Shown: one piece after another, positions 23,312-36,582 of the stretch | Layout: the number at the start of each line of letters is the position of its first letter | Numbering within the stretch: the first letter of the stretch is position 1 | Source: Mariannaea sp. PMI_226 | Taxonomy: Eukaryota > Ascomycota > Sordariomycetes > Hypocreales > Nectriaceae | Assembly (NCBI GenBank): GCA_024336345.1 | Contig: JANFOG010000001.1 | Coordinates: 124,001 to 188,000, forward strand | Length of the DNA stretch: 64,000 nucleotides | Reading direction: 5' to 3' | Position numbers and translations under genes: made by a program | The notes under the pieces: model-generated | What the model was told of the DNA's origin: nothing | Seen by the model: only the letters and a program-made list of their open reading frames with translations | The model's database searches: none

Positions 23312-26079
23312 ATGAGTGTCGTTGGTGAGTCCATGCTATCCTTTTATCGCTTGGCTTGGGCCCCTGCAGTCTTGATCGACTGCTGCGGCTCTGTCCGGCA
23401 TCACTGTGGCTGACCTTGCGTCTTCCAATGTTCTAGGTGTCGATTTCGGAACCCTCAAGACCGTCATTGCTGTCGCAAGAAACCGCGGCGTCGACGTGGT
23501 GCGTAATCTGGTTTTCTCCTGTCGCCGTCGCCATCGCCGTCGCCTTCGTCACCCTCATCCTGGTTACTGGCCTGGCAGTCTCTCTCGCTTCGCTACCCTC
23601 GCTCCCCCTCCCCCACCAAACATTCCCACATCCCCTCGCCGCCCCTCGCTCCCCGCCATAACATTTGTTATCGATATCATTACCAGCATCAATCCGCGTC
23701 GCCGACGCAGCTGCCGTTCTTTTTCTTTTTCTTTTACCATTTACCATTTACTTCCAGTTTGTCTCCAGCTCTTACTGACTCAAGCCTCGTTTCAGATTAC
23801 CAATGAAGTCTCTAACCGTGCTACCCCGTATGTACCCCCCTTCGTTGCTGAGCCCATGTGCCAAACGTTATGATTCCTCAGCCTCCCTCCAAATCACTTT
23901 ACTAACTCCCACGTCTCCAGATCCTTGGTAGGATTCGGTCCCAAGTCTCGTTACCTTGGCGAGACCGCCAAGACCCAGGAAATTTCCAACCTCAAGAACA
24001 CCGTCGGCTCCCTCAAGCGTCTCGCCGGTCGAGCCTTTTCCGACCCCGATGTCCAGATCGAGCAGCAATATGTCACGGCCGCCCTGGCCGATGTCAACGG
24101 CCAAGTTGGCGCCGAGGTTTCCTACCTTGGTAACAAGGAGAAGTTCTCTGCCACCCAGCTTGTTGCCATGTATCTTAGCAAGATCAAGCAGACTGCTGCT
24201 GCCGAGCTTAAGCTCCCCGTCTCTGATATCTGCATGAGCGTACCCCCGTGGTTTTCCGATGTCCAGCGAAGAGCCCTCATCGACGCCGCCGAGATTGCTG
24301 GCCTCAAGATCCTCCGCCTAATCAACGACAACACTGCTGCCGCCCTTGGCTGGGGTATCACCAAGCTCGACCTCCCCGGTCCTGAGGAGAAGCCCCGCCG
24401 TGTCGCCTTTGTTGATGTTGGCCACAGCAGCTACACCTGCTCCATCATCGAGTTCCGCAAGGGCGAGTTGTCCGTCAAGGCTACCGCCTGGGACCGCAAC
24501 TTTGGTGGTCGTGACTTCGACAAGGCCCTCGTCGACCACCTCGCCAAGGAGTTCAAAGGCAAGTACAAGGTTGACATCACCACCCACGGCCGAGCCATGG
24601 CCCGTACCATCGCCGCCGCCGAGAAGACCAAGAAGATCTTGTCTGCCAACCAGCAGGCCCCCGTCAACATCGAGTCCCTCATGAACGACATTGACGCCTC
24701 TGCCATGATCACCCGCCAGGAGTTCGAAGCCATGATCGAGCCTCTATTGGCCCGCACTAGTGCTCCTCTTGAGCAAGCCCTTGCCCAGGCCAAGCTTACC
24801 AAGGAGGATATTGACATCATTGAGGTCGTTGGTGGCGGTTCTCGTGTCCCTGCCCTCAAGGAGCGCATTCAGGAGTTCTTTGGCAAGCCTCTGTCCTTCA
24901 CCCTCAACGCCGACGAGGCTCTTGCCCGTGGTTCCGCCTTCAGCTGCGCTATTCTTTCTCCTGTCTTCCGTGTTCGCGACTTCTCCGTCCAGGATATCAT
25001 CAGCTACCCCATCGAATTCGGCTGGGAGAAGGCTCCTGATATTCCTGACGAGGACACCAGCCTGACCGTCTTCAACAAGGGCAACGTCATGCCCTCGACC
25101 AAGATCCTTACCTTCTACAGAAAACAGCCCTTCGATCTTGAGGCCCGATATGCCCAGCCTGAGGAGCTTCCAGGGAAGACGAATCCTTGGATCGGTCGCT
25201 TCTCGGTCAAGGGTGTCAAGGCTGACGGCAAGGACGATTTCATGATCTGTAAGCTCAAGGCCCGCGTCAACATCCATGGTATCCTCAACGTTGAGAACGG
25301 TTACTACGTTGAGGACCAGGAGGTCGAGGAAGAGATTAAGGATGAGGAGAACAAGGATCCTGATGTAAGTACTATTCCGCTGATTACTTGTGCTAGCCCC
25401 GCTAATGTATTTCACCTCATAGGCTATGGACACCGATAAGAAGGACGATGCCCCTAAGAAGACCCGAAAGGTTAAGAAGCAGGTTCGCAAGGGTGATCTT
25501 CCTATTGCCAGTGGCACTGCCTCCCTTGACGATACTGTGAAGTCTGCCCTTCTCGAGAAGGAGGCTGCCATGGTCATGGAAGACAAGCTTGTTGCCGATA
25601 CCGAGGAGAAGAAGAATGAGCTTGAGGCCTACATCTACGACCTCCGTGCGAAGCTTGACGATCAGTACGCTGAATTCGCCAGCGAGGAGGAGAAGACTTC
25701 CATCAATGCCAAGCTTGAGGCCACCGAGGTACGTTGCGCAATGTTTTTCGGAGAAGCCCTCTTCCAAAGGACAAAAGTGAGCTGACACACCATCTAGGAT
25801 TGGTTGTACGACGAGGGTGACGACACCACTAAGGGTGTCTACATTGCCAAGATCGATGAGATTCGAGCCATGGCTGGCCCTGTTGTTCAGCGCCACTTCG
25901 AGAAGGTCGAGGCTGAGCGACGAGCTCTGCAGGAGCGCCTCGAAGCCGAGCGTATCGCTAAGAAGGCTGCTGAGGAGGAGGCACGAAAGGCTGCTGAGGC
26001 TGAGAAGGCCGCCCAGGGAGACCAAGAAATGCAGGATGCTGATGCCGTTGCTGAGGAGGGTGCTTCCGCCCCCCAGTAA
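23312..26079 (+). CDS. hsp88: HSP110/Hsp88 chaperone (Sse1-type nucleotide exchange factor)
   Basis: Six exons (23312-23324, 23437-23498, 23796-23827, 23921-25364, 25423-25728, 25798-26079) encode 712 aa, about the length of Neurospora HSP88. HSP110 proteins act in the cytosol as exchange factors for Hsp70 and hold unfolded protein. The spliced N-terminus reads MSVVGVDFGTLKTVIAVAR, the actin-like ATPase start typical of Sse1 rather than of Hsp70. NDNTAAALGWG and VVGGGSRVPAL mark the ATPase domain, followed by the substrate domain, an acidic loop (EVEEEIKDEENKDPD) and a helical C-terminus rich in Ala/Glu/Lys. The C-terminus lacks an EEVD tail, as expected for HSP110. The first exon is only 13 nt. 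The second intron is 297 nt, unusually long for this window, with GTCGCC repeats. It converges on eIF5B. Confidence 0.96.
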
Positions 26080-27141
26080 AGGTCTTCTTAGTGTTGGGCC
26101 CGTGAAACTCGGCATTGCAGGTGTTATGACTTGAAGAAGACAAAATCTCGATGAATGTGGATGAAGACAAAGAAGATGAGACAATGATAAGAGGTAGCAT
26201 AGAATCGTCACGGTTGCAACGGCTTTATTGGGAGGGAATCATCATGACGGATATGTACCCGCGTTAGACCACTTTTACACCTTAGTCGCTAGGATCAAGA
26301 CATCAAGTTGGTTCAGGTTTCTTTTCTTTTCTTTTTTTTGCTTCTCCTTTACCATGTGTTCTATTTCAAAGTGTGCCATCATAGTTTGATTAGCTGGTAT
26401 GTGATTAACCCCTAATAATGCACTTCGGAAATCTGGATAATAACTGTTCTTTTTTTCACACACTTCCTCCCCTTGTTTTTGCTTGAGTCTCTTGTCGTAC
26501 TGGATTTCTTTTTTAGAAGTTTCAAGAGTTGAGAATAGACATTTGAAATCTCACACACAAAACGTTTCCTTGGATGCACACTCGCTTTCTCTTCAAGACG
26601 AAAAACTAGAGCCTACTTTTGTGGAATGCCTCTCTATCTAGTTTCCTAGCCTCTCCTGTGATCCAATATCACCCCTGCCCCTTTCTCCTTCTTGCCCCGA
26701 CTCTCTGGGGAGTAACAAAGAAGCAGAGAATAAAACAAGGAGAAAAAAAGAAAATAGAAGATGGAAAGCAGATTGCTTTTTTTTTTACCATACACGGCGA
26801 TACCTTTTCTACACCCAGACGCAGTTTTGGAATCCTTCCCATTCCATCATCCGAAGTCATTTCACACATCTTCTCATTTTCTTCCTTCTCGTCAAGGGCG
26901 AATTTTAATGGAGGGGAAATAGGAGCAAAAGGGGGGAGGGGGCGAAGGGGGCCGAGGGGGGGTTGGGACCGAAGATGTCAAAAGATATCAGGCTTTATAG
27001 AACCCGTACTCGATCTGCCAGGTGAACGGTTCCCAGCCTGTCTTTTTTCATTTTTCTTTTTGTTTTGGCTCTCGGTGGGAGACCCAGAGTGTCTTCGGGC
27101 ATCCCCAACGCTCCAGCTGTATTAATAGTGCCTGTCCCTAC
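26080..27141. other. convergent spacer HSP88 / eIF5B
   Basis: No gene is seen. It contains T- and A-rich stretches and a dense run of G-tracts at 26931-26967 described below. Confidence 0.6.
26931..26967 (+). other. G-tract array able to form a G-quadruplex
   Basis: Five G-runs of 6, 5, 5, 7 and 3 are separated by 1-4 nt loops (A, CGAA, CCGA, TT), fitting the G3+N1-7 quadruplex rule. It lies between two convergent genes, 175 bp past the eIF5B stop. Confidence 0.6.
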
Positions 27142-30100
27142 TTAGTTGATATCAAGGAGGGGCTTGAGCTTGATAATGAGCTGCCACTCATCGTTGGAGA
27201 CCTCCTTTCGGTAGAACTCCTTAAGGCAGTCAATGCTGGCTCGCGAGATCAGACTGTATAGAGTATCTTCCTCTTCGAGATGACGTCCGTACGTGGGCTG
27301 GTTGCCGCCCATTTCAATCTTGACAGCGACGGACGGTTGACCCTTCTTACATACAGGGATCTGCTTGTGATCTCGCTCAATCGAGGTGCTGTTATAGACG
27401 CGTTAGTCTTTTGTCCATTTATACATTTAGATGAAGAGGCTGTTTGAATGGGGGTTTAGCAAACGGGAAGAATACTTACACTCTGCCCAAGCTCACAATC
27501 TCCTTGGTTCCAGTAATTGCGTTGTGCTTGACTGCAGCAATGGGCGTATTAATCTTGAGTGAACCATCAACAACGTCAACACCAATAACAATAGGACCCG
27601 TCTTGTTGAAAACAGCAACAGGCTTCAATACGCAAGGGAAGACAGCCAGCATCTTGGACTCCTCCTTCTTCTTCTCAAGCATCTCGTCCATGTGCTTGGT
27701 GAAGTTGTCAAACAGATGATAGATAATATCGGCTGTGAAGATTTTGATGCCTTGGTCCTCAGCATACTGCTGAGCTTCCTTGTCTACCTTGACATCGAAG
27801 CAGAGCATAACGGCGTAGTCTGGAGCCTTTTCCAGCATGATACCGCACTGCATGACATCTCGCTTGTAGACAGGACCGATACCCACGTTGGCCACGGGAA
27901 TCTTGCAGTCCTTGAGGAAGTCGAGCAAAGCCTCGAGGGATCCAAGAGTCGAGGCCTGAACACTGACACCGCGACCAGACTTCTCAACTCGGCTGAGGAG
28001 AACAGCTAGGTCAGACTCGACTTCGTCCACAATGTCATCCTCATCATCATCAGGTCCAACAACCATCAGGCGAGAACCAGCGATGGCGCCCTCAAGCCCA
28101 GGAGCGCTGATCTTGACACCCAGCGCGGCCTTGACCTCCTTGTTGTGAACATAGGCAGACTTCAGACGCAGCTCTCTCATGGGAGCTGGTGTAAGCAGAG
28201 CCCTAATATTTGTTGTGATTGCCCCTTCAGTACCACACAAGACGATTCGATCACCCTCTCGCAGAATACCGTTTGAAAGAACAACATCAATGGTCATACC
28301 GAATCCTTCAATAGCCTTGACTTCGAGGACAGTCGCTTGGACCTCTGACAGGTACATGAGAGAACCAACCATTCGCTCCTGAGTGAGCTGGACAATGAGC
28401 TTCAGCATGTCGGGAACGCCCTCGCCAGTGTGAGCCGACGTGGGGACTAGCGAGACAAATTTGGCCATGGACTTGTTCTGATAGAAGAGTTCCGAGTTGA
28501 ATCCCTGCTCAGCGAAAGCAAGTTTGGTAGTCTCCAGACGAGACTTGAACTCGTTCTGGACGGCCTTGCTCTGGAGGGCCAAACTGTCCTGGAAGCCGTT
28601 GTTGTCGACCTTCTTCCAGCCGTAGAGACGATCAATCTTGTTCAGAGCAACGATAAAGGGCGTTTTTCGTTCTCTCAGCATGCGCATTGACTCAAGCGTT
28701 TGCTGTTCAAGTCCGTGCATAATGTCGACGACCAGGATGGCAATGTTGCAAAGAGAAGAACCACGAGATCGGAGGTTGGAGAAGGACTCGTGGCCAGGAG
28801 TATCGATGACCAGGAGACCGGGCACTTTGAATTCGAATTGGTTATCCTTGTTGACCACAGCCGTCTTTTGCCGAATGGCCTCAACAGGGAAGTAAGTAGC
28901 ACCAATCTGCTGAGTGATACCACCAGCTTCGCCTTCCTGGACATTGGTCTGTCGGACCTTGTCCAGAAGCTTTGTCTTACCAGTATCGACGTGACCGAGA
29001 ATACAGCAGATGGGAGATCGGAGGTTGTCCTTGGACCTAGCTGCCAGAGCAGCTTGGTGAGCCTTCTCTCGGCGTGCGGCTGCTTCGCGCTTTCTCTGAG
29101 CCTCGGCAGCCTGAGCGGCCGTCACAGCCTCGTCCTCAGATTCAGATTCAGACTCGGACTCAGACTCGCGTTCGACTTCCTTTTTAGCCTCCGTCACAAC
29201 CTTCTTATCGGCCTCTTCGTCCGAATCAGCGTCCCAACTATCTTTAACGTCACCGTCAGAGGCCGCAGCAGCCTCCCAGTCATCTTCGACATCGCTCTCA
29301 GCACCGGCCTTCTGAGCCGCTACCTTGGCCTCAGCTTCAGCCTTTTCCTTGGCAGCCTTTGCCTCAGCCTCTTTGAGAGCCTGCTCGGCCTGTTGTCGTG
29401 CTCGCTCAGCAGCTTCGGCAAGAGCCTTCTCCTCGTCGATCTATATCATATTAGCTTGCCGCGAAAAGTAAAACAATAATAATAATTTCCAGTGGCATGC
29501 AAAGGAGAAGAAAATACCTTTTGTTGGCCTCTACCCTTCTTTCTTCGGGTATCGTGACTGGGCTTGCTTTTCGGCTCAGCATCTCCCTGAGGTCCAACCT
29601 TGATACCAGCAGCCAGCATCTGCTGTAGCTTTCGCTCGTTGCGGGCCTTCTCCTCCCTCTGGGCTTTTGTAAGGAACTTGCCCTCCTTCTTCAGTTGATC
29701 AATTCTTTCCTTCTCCTTCTGTTTCTTGAGAGCCCTGGCCTCCTCACGGCGCTTTTCTTCCTCGGCAGCTAAACGCTCCTCCTCCTCCGCCTTGGCCTTC
29801 AAGTCAGCTGCAAGACGCTCTTCCTCTTCTTGCCGACGCTTTAGCTCCGCCTGTTGCTTCTGAATCAAAGCCAGGTGAGCGGGAATCTTCTTTTTCTTGC
29901 CGCCAGTCTCGGCGGCGGTCTCGGCGGCGGCGGCGGCGGCAGCAGCAGCAGTGGCAGAAGCGGCAGCAGCTTCTTTCTTGGCGGTTTCGGCCGGGTCAGG
30001 CTTCGCGGAACCGGCACCCTTCTTCTTAGCGGCCTAGCATAATTCATCTGGATCAGACCATGCTTTCACTTAGAAAAAAATAGGAGAACACTTGGTCTCC

Positions 30101-30590
30101 GTTCGAAACAACGCACCTGTTCCTTCTTCCTTTGCTTCTCGCGTTCCTTCTTGAGCTTCTCCTTCTCAGCCTTTGTCAGGATACGACCGGACTCAGCACC
30201 ATCGTCGTCAGCTGCGGGAGCAGGCTCTGGCTGCTTCTTCTGCTGTTGCTGCTTGTTCTTTCCACCCTTACCCTTCTTCTCAGGTAAAGCGAACTCGTCG
30301 TCCATGGTGGCCTCTTCGGGGGCCTTGTTGGTGATGTCCTGGGCAGCGGTCTCTTCGGCGGCGGGGGCAGGCTCTTCGACATCGACAATGCCCTTCTTCT
30401 TGCGCTTCTCCTTATTCTTGCGTAACATAGCCATCAAACCACCGCCAGCTTCCTCATCACCAGCGCCATCGACATCGGCAGCGGCAGAAGCGTCATCTGC
30501 TGGAGGAGCCTGCGGGGCAATGCTCTCACCCAGTTCGGCCTCCCAATCGTCCTGGGCTGCCTTCTTGTTTCCCTTCTTCTTAGGCGCCAT
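27142..30590 (-). CDS. fun12: Translation initiation factor eIF5B (Fun12), ribosome-dependent GTPase
   Basis: Four exons on - (30590-30117, 30033-29518, 29440-27480, 27388-27142) encode 1065 aa. eIF5B joins the 60S subunit to the 48S complex, the eukaryotic counterpart of IF2. The first ~470 residues are charged and low-complexity (Lys/Glu and Ala-rich, [10 protein letters not shown]), as in all fungal eIF5B. The GTPase domain shows G1 GHVDTGKT (479-486), switch [10 protein letters not shown]3 DTPGH and G4 NKIDR. Domains II-IV follow, with GPDDDED in a loop. The last exon supplies [10 protein letters not shown] and ends LKPLLDIN. All joins keep the frame. Exon 1 begins [10 protein letters not shown], a typical start. 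Length agrees with yeast Fun12 (1002 aa). Confidence 0.96.
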
Positions 30591-32130
30591 CTTTGCTGAA
30601 TATCCTTTTCCTTCGCGGGACTGGTTCCTCGGGCCGAAAAAAAAATCAAATCAAGACGTTGAAGCCCTCGAGCGTCCGTATTTCAGGGATCGCAGGTATT
30701 GCGGAGGGGTGGGAAGAGAGGGCCAACTTTTTTCTGGAGAGTATTCTGGTCAGGTTGACCTGAGGTAACTCCCCAAGGTAAAATGGTACCCAGGTAGGTA
30801 CATTCGAAGTACAGGGGCATACGAACAGAAGAGCACACATACACTCATGCACACAACACCCACACACAATATCCACACGCTGAAGGGTGGGCTTGCCAGC
30901 AACCTTGGCACCTATCTCAAGCAAAGCTGGGCTGTGGCGGGGTCAAGGCGGGGCAGACTTATCAACCACTCATAGTGGGACTGCTCGAAGGAGGTAGCTT
31001 CACATGTACCTAAAAGGTACCTTGGCAAGCATTGTCTGATTTGCCATATCTTTTGTATCTAAGGCAGACTACATTCCTACTACCTTAGGTAGTTGCGCAG
31101 CAAGTTTTCAAAGGCATCCAGTATAAACCATCCTGTAATTCAAAATGAGTGATGTTGCCCTCTTCTTTGCCTGCAGAAGGTTTTCAAATGCTGGGTCGTC
31201 GTCGAAGAATAACCTAGGGCTGTGTGTGATCCGATATAGTGCGATAGGGTACAATAGGACACGACACCTTCCACCCTGCCCTGTCTACCTACTTTACATT
31301 GCATTGGTGCTTAGGAAGTTTCCAGACGCGAGAAAAAGAAAAAGTCTTCATTGCCGCCTCAGCCATAGCTACCTCTGGCCCCTGTAGGTAACTGATATAG
31401 CAGATAATCTACAACCCGTTGTTAAGTGGTGAACTGGATGTGAGGGATGATGGTGAGAACTGGTACCTAGTCAGCGCCAGTGGCGATGAGGGTTTAGGCA
31501 ATTACTATCTGACCTATGCGGTATGCGAAGTAGAGAAACTAATGTATTGAGATGCATCGTTGTGTGAGTGCAATATTATGTAATCCATAGGGTCGGGCGC
31601 CTCTGGCCTGGCACACCACACAGCCTTTCTACTTCCGGCTTACTGAGGGACAGCGAAGGTACCACCTAGTGCATCAGGTAGGTACAGCGGGCATCTGAGG
31701 TGCCTTACTTCGAGGTGGGAAGGGGCGCACGTGTGGGGTATCATACCTGCCTACATGGGTACCTTACCTATGTACGTAAGTAGGCAAGAAATACATGGGC
31801 CAACTCCAATTCCAACCTACCTAGACTACATCCACACTCACTGTGGAAATGTACTGGTCCTTTATATCATAATTATGACCATCTGGAATGGAAAGCCTAC
31901 ACTCTACCTTGTCTGCTTGACATCTCATCCATGGATTCACTCTCACCATCTCGCCTTCATCTCTGCATCGCACCCCGAATTCACTCAAATATGTGACCAT
32001 CGATACAGCGCAGAGTAGGTACCTTGGCAACTTAGTTGCACATTAAACACCCACCAGCTGACCAACACAATAATGTTGTCAACAGCCCGAATTCCAATCC
32101 AACTTTATAAATGATTCGAATGAGAGCCAC
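30591..32130. other. 1.5-kb spacer, eIF5B promoter and 3' flank of the MMS1-like gene
   Basis: No gene is recognised. AGGTACC-type words are dense at 30770-30805, 31005-31025, 31080-31092 and 31655-31765, and CA-repeats occur near 30835-30875. Confidence 0.55.
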
Positions 32131-35100
32131 TTACAAAACCGGCTCAAAGAGGTACTCGAGTATATCGTAACCTAGTTGGATATATCTTCCTCTTCCTTCA
32201 TCCTCATCATCACGGAACCCCAGAGTGTGAACTCCATCCTCGATACCATCCAAGTATTCGCAAAATAGATCAATAGCGTCTGGTATTCTTAGGAGCATTG
32301 CAAGCGCCCGGCGTTCCAGGCATCTTTCCAGAATGTCACCATTGATGTGCATCATATGCCCAGTGAGACGAGGCTCCAGTTCGGCATCAATATCCATGTA
32401 CACATCGGAACCAGTCAAGGATCGAACCCCTTTCTTGAAGGGACACACCTCCGCGCAATGCTCTGCAAGGTTTTGTATCAAGCGTAAGAAACGCCAGAGG
32501 TCCGGCCCTATAAGCGAAAAGTGCTGCAAGGATCCATTCAGCCCCACTCCATAGATCTCGGCGTCATCAACCGTATTCGAGAGTGTGTTGTAACGCCGTT
32601 CTCGGTCGACACCAAGCCAGAGCGGACGCGTACGCCCTCTTCCTAACTTCCTTACTGCTCGTGCCAGTGCCCCTTCGAAAACAAGTTCCAGCTCCTTGTT
32701 CCGCTGGCCCCACGGCACCCATAAGCCGACAATGTCGCCTAGTTGGGACGACAGAAGACGAACTGGCCACTTCCCTGGTGGCTCAGTAGAAGGTCCCAAT
32801 TCAATCATGTCGCATAGTCTCCGAGTCACGTGGTCACTATGAATGAGTGAAATGTCGGTAGTGTTCGACTCAACATGCAAATCAAGTACTTGCAAGGAGT
32901 GTCTCGCAGTCAAGACGCATGCCTTACCATTATCCACCTTCAGCGAGACCACCTCCGAGTCCAGCTGAAATTGTTTCATGAATTTGAATCTCTTCTCTGT
33001 AACATCAAGAACTTCCCAAAACAAGCTGTCTCCAGAGCAAATTAGGAGGTCTTCTGCGCTTCCTACAACGGACGAAACTGGGCCCTTGGGAGCCTTCTTT
33101 CTATATCGCGTGAAGTATCGTAGCTTTGTAGTGCTACCGTCTTGAGCCTGGTTGTCTTCGCGTTTTATCGAGACTATGAGTACTTCGGATTCTGTTCCCA
33201 CGATTATGAAAGGGAATGTTTTGCCGTCTTTGACGTAGAGCCACTCGCTCAGTGACCATACCTTGCCATTCTCAACTCCTAGCCCTGAGATATAATCCGT
33301 GGGCCTTTCGTCGGTCCTATCGGAGGGACGAGAGATAATTGCTCCTGATCTCGGGTCAACGAATGACAGTGTCGTACGGTCTTCTTTCAAATGTGCCACG
33401 ATCAAGCAATTCCATGTCTTAGAGAATATGACTCTCGAAGGGGTCCCGTCAAGTGATATGGTTCGGGGAACCGGTCTAGGATGCGGTCGAACGTCTGCTA
33501 GGAGGATGCGAGATCCCGCAAGCATCATCAAAGACATATGACCATGGTATCCATAGAGGTTCTGTTCAAGGCAAAAGGCCGAGTGGATTTGTGGCGTAGG
33601 CATAGATGCATTGTTCGAATCCGTCGGCCATACTGCGCTTTTGGACTTGAACTTAACATCACTTTCTGAGAAGTTTGTCAAAATGTTCAAGATGTTATCA
33701 CAGCATGCAAAGACCGTAGGGCAACTGCTTGCTAAGGCAGCGGGCGCCGAGAAGACATGAATTGGCCCCATCCCCAGACGCTCCACGGTTAAAGTAATGT
33801 CGCAATGCTCTTGACGAACTCGACTGGTGACAAGGTGGCCGCTGCGTGTGCCCAGTACAAAGCAAAGAGCCTCTGCATCATCTGCCAAAACCGAGACACT
33901 AGTTAATGCTTCCATCCGGCCATACAGCTCTGTAGAGTCTTCAAGAATACGACAATTAGCCTTTTCTGGACCTGTTTCCAAGGATAGGAGTAATCATTTT
34001 ACCGTTATGTCCGCCCAGCGACTTATTAATCAACGAAACGCCATCCAAGGTATGCAACAGGAAGTGAGGAATACCGCCTACAACAGTACCCATCGCAAAC
34101 AAAGTTTGGTTGGAGACTGTGAATATTGATAGGCAGGTCACCTCACCTTGTACATCCCATGTTGTAACCCGTGAGACACTCATTTGGTCTGTCCTCAACA
34201 CGTGGATCTGAGTGGCTTGTTCCTTGTAGACGCACAAGGCCACAAAGCCGTCTGTGCAAGAAGCAGCTCCTACAACTATTTCTCCTTGTTCAAGCAAGTC
34301 CTCATGATAATGTCGCGAGCTTTGACATATTAATCAGCAACCAGGGAGACAAGAGTTAGCATGGGTAGAATTCCCGGTGGTTACTTACCTTTGTGAACCG
34401 AATATAAATGTTGTAAACCTCTCAGTTACCTGGATGATGGTACCCTGTTCGCTTTGAACAGCACAAATGGTACGAGATGTCATATCAAATGGTGATGTGT
34501 CAGGCACCAGGGCGTCGGCGCTCTCTAGGTCCCCGGAGATATGGAAGACTTCAGAAGAATCAGGAAGCGATAAAAGTGCGTAATATCCCCGCTCATTGCC
34601 AACATTTACGGGAAACATCCATGATTGTCGCACGACTCGACCGAAGTCGAACTCCAGTCCAATCCTAGCCTCAACACCTGATCTGAGCTCTGTCAAGGTT
34701 GAGTTAGGCCCCCGCCCTGAGATACAAAAGATATGATCGGGCGTTCTCAGTCTGTCCGATATAGATATTCGCATTGAAGATACATTGTTCGTAGGGCTTT
34801 CGGCGGTCCATGAGGAGTATTCATCCGTTATAGCCATATCCCAAACGGCTGTCCAGTTGGGAATGGTGCCCACCTGTGTAATGTTACTACGAGCAGGAAG
34901 CTATTTCAGCCTATCAGCGAAAGCTCCAAAAGAGCTAGTAAAAGACCTACCTTCCAGATGCCTCCAGGACCCGAGTCCCCGCCAGTTATCAGTATATCTG
35001 CCCAACGATCGTAAGCGGTAGTGAAGGCAGTAGCGCTAGATATAGTAGTGTTGATGGTTCCAACATTATGCACAGAAGGCGTTAGTGACGCCTCATCGAT

Positions 35101-36582
35101 CTCGACGAAGTTGATAATTCCATCCTCGCGAGCTAGGTAAATAACGTCGTTTTTTTCGAAATAGGTTTTTCGCCGAAATGGCCTTGCCCATGCAACCCAT
35201 ACTGGAGGCTTTGTGACATTATTACCCGGTTCTGGCTGATTTGGAGCTACCGTCCCCAAACTTTGGAACTCAGGTAAGCCACCCTGTAAGATGCCCCCAG
35301 CGATACCTATAGCACCAGTTGTGATGGCAATGAAGGCCCCGTTGAACTTCAGAGGGACTATCAAATGAGGTAGTTCATAATCTTCCCGAATAGTAATGCC
35401 CCGGTTTTCTTGTTGAAATACAGTTTCGAGGTCATCGCCCAGCTCCCAGTCATACAAAACCATTCGTGAGCCGAAGAGCGTTGCCGGTTGACAGATTATC
35501 ATGAGTAGGATTATATGATAGTCATCTTCGGGTCGTGGGTGCAGAAAGTGCAGTTGATACAGAACTCCTCGGATTTTACGCCGTCGAATTCTTATTATGG
35601 GATTGAATGACCCGTCTCGGAGGTAACGAGAGCTAAGGGTTTCTAATGACTCCAGTTCGTACACGGTGAAAGCACCTTCGACAGAACTAGCAGCCATGTA
35701 CCTTGAAGATGGATCAACAGTCAGGTTATAGCCAAGATACTGAAACCTCTCCCGGTTTTGGTATTGGCTAGTGACGAACTCCAGGGAGCCATCAATTCGT
35801 TCCCTGACAAAAAGAAAGAGGACAGCTCCCGTTTCGAGCATTAGGACGAGGATTTGTGGGGGGAGCTTCTGGAGTCTATGAGTTGATGCCGAATTTTCGT
35901 CATCTCGCGTCATATTATCATGACTTTCCGTCTTAAGTAAGTCGTGGTGGCTGGTATTTGTGTCGTCCTGGGGTGGTGGCCCAAGGAAAACAGCGTTTCG
36001 AATCCTGTGGTCAAAGTCGGTTTTCTTGATAACTTCATGAGGCTGTCCATCCTCACGAAGTTCACATACTTGGACGTGATAGTTCTAGCTCTGTCAGTTG
36101 GTCATCGAGGCAGCTGGACGAGAAGGGGGTGGCGGAGTCAGAAATTATGGAAAAGGAAAGGATAACGCTTTTAATCATGCCCGGTGACTCCTCAACATGA
36201 TGTTCATCTTCTCAAGCATCAGTCCTCTTTGAAGAGGCCTTGGAAATATCCAGAGTTGTTTGAATACACACATGCCAAGTTGGGGCTCACGTGAGATGCA
36301 GGGGTTTGAACGAAATAATTAGGCACGGAGAAATCAGGAATCAGTACTTACGCCAATGAAGCAAAGATCATTCAAATGCTCAGACCGGAGTCGGACTGGA
36401 AGGATCCAATTCGCGGTGGGGCTCTCAATGACTGTTCTAGAGAGAACACCACAAGTTGGGACCTCCGGTCTCTCAACGGCGGGAGGAGGTTTTGGATCGA
36501 TAGAGGCTTTCAAAGCATCCTGAAGATTGACCCTCTCTGTGACCCATTCACCATCCCTGAGAACTGTACTTTGAAAAGCCAT
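32131..36582 (-). CDS. Large MMS1/DDB1/CPSF-A superfamily protein (MMS1_N domain)
   Basis: Five exons on - (36582-36352, 36084-34951, 34873-34389, 34319-34003, 33938-32131) encode about 1324 aa. The N-terminus begins MAFQSTVLRDGEWVTERV and contains TVIESPTANWILPVRLRS then NDLCFIG, a signature of the MMS1_N family of multi-beta-propeller proteins. Relatives are DDB1, CPSF160, SF3B3, yeast Mms1 and fission yeast Rik1, which scaffold CUL4-type ubiquitin ligases or RNA-processing complexes. Size and N-terminus fit a fungal Mms1/Rik1-like member better than DDB1 or CPSF160. The exact role is inferred: probably a nuclear adaptor linked to DNA repair or heterochromatin. The 267-nt first intron is long for this window. 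The fourth junction has three in-frame acceptors; I chose the 64-nt intron with a CTAAT branch site. The stop TAA overlaps a perfect GTAAGT donor, so a further 3' exon is possible. Confidence 0.75.

Noticed and set aside
24318..26211. Several - strand ORFs of 89-280 codons opposite HSP88
   Set aside because: Their frames mirror HSP88 codons and show only Leu/Val-rich artefact sequence.
27692..29479. Long + strand ORFs (105 and 259 codons) opposite eIF5B
   Set aside because: They are antisense shadows of the GC-biased eIF5B coding sequence.
32400..32470. tRNA B-box-like GGTTCGATCC on the - strand
   Set aside because: It lies in a coding exon of the MMS1-like gene; no A-box or cloverleaf is present.
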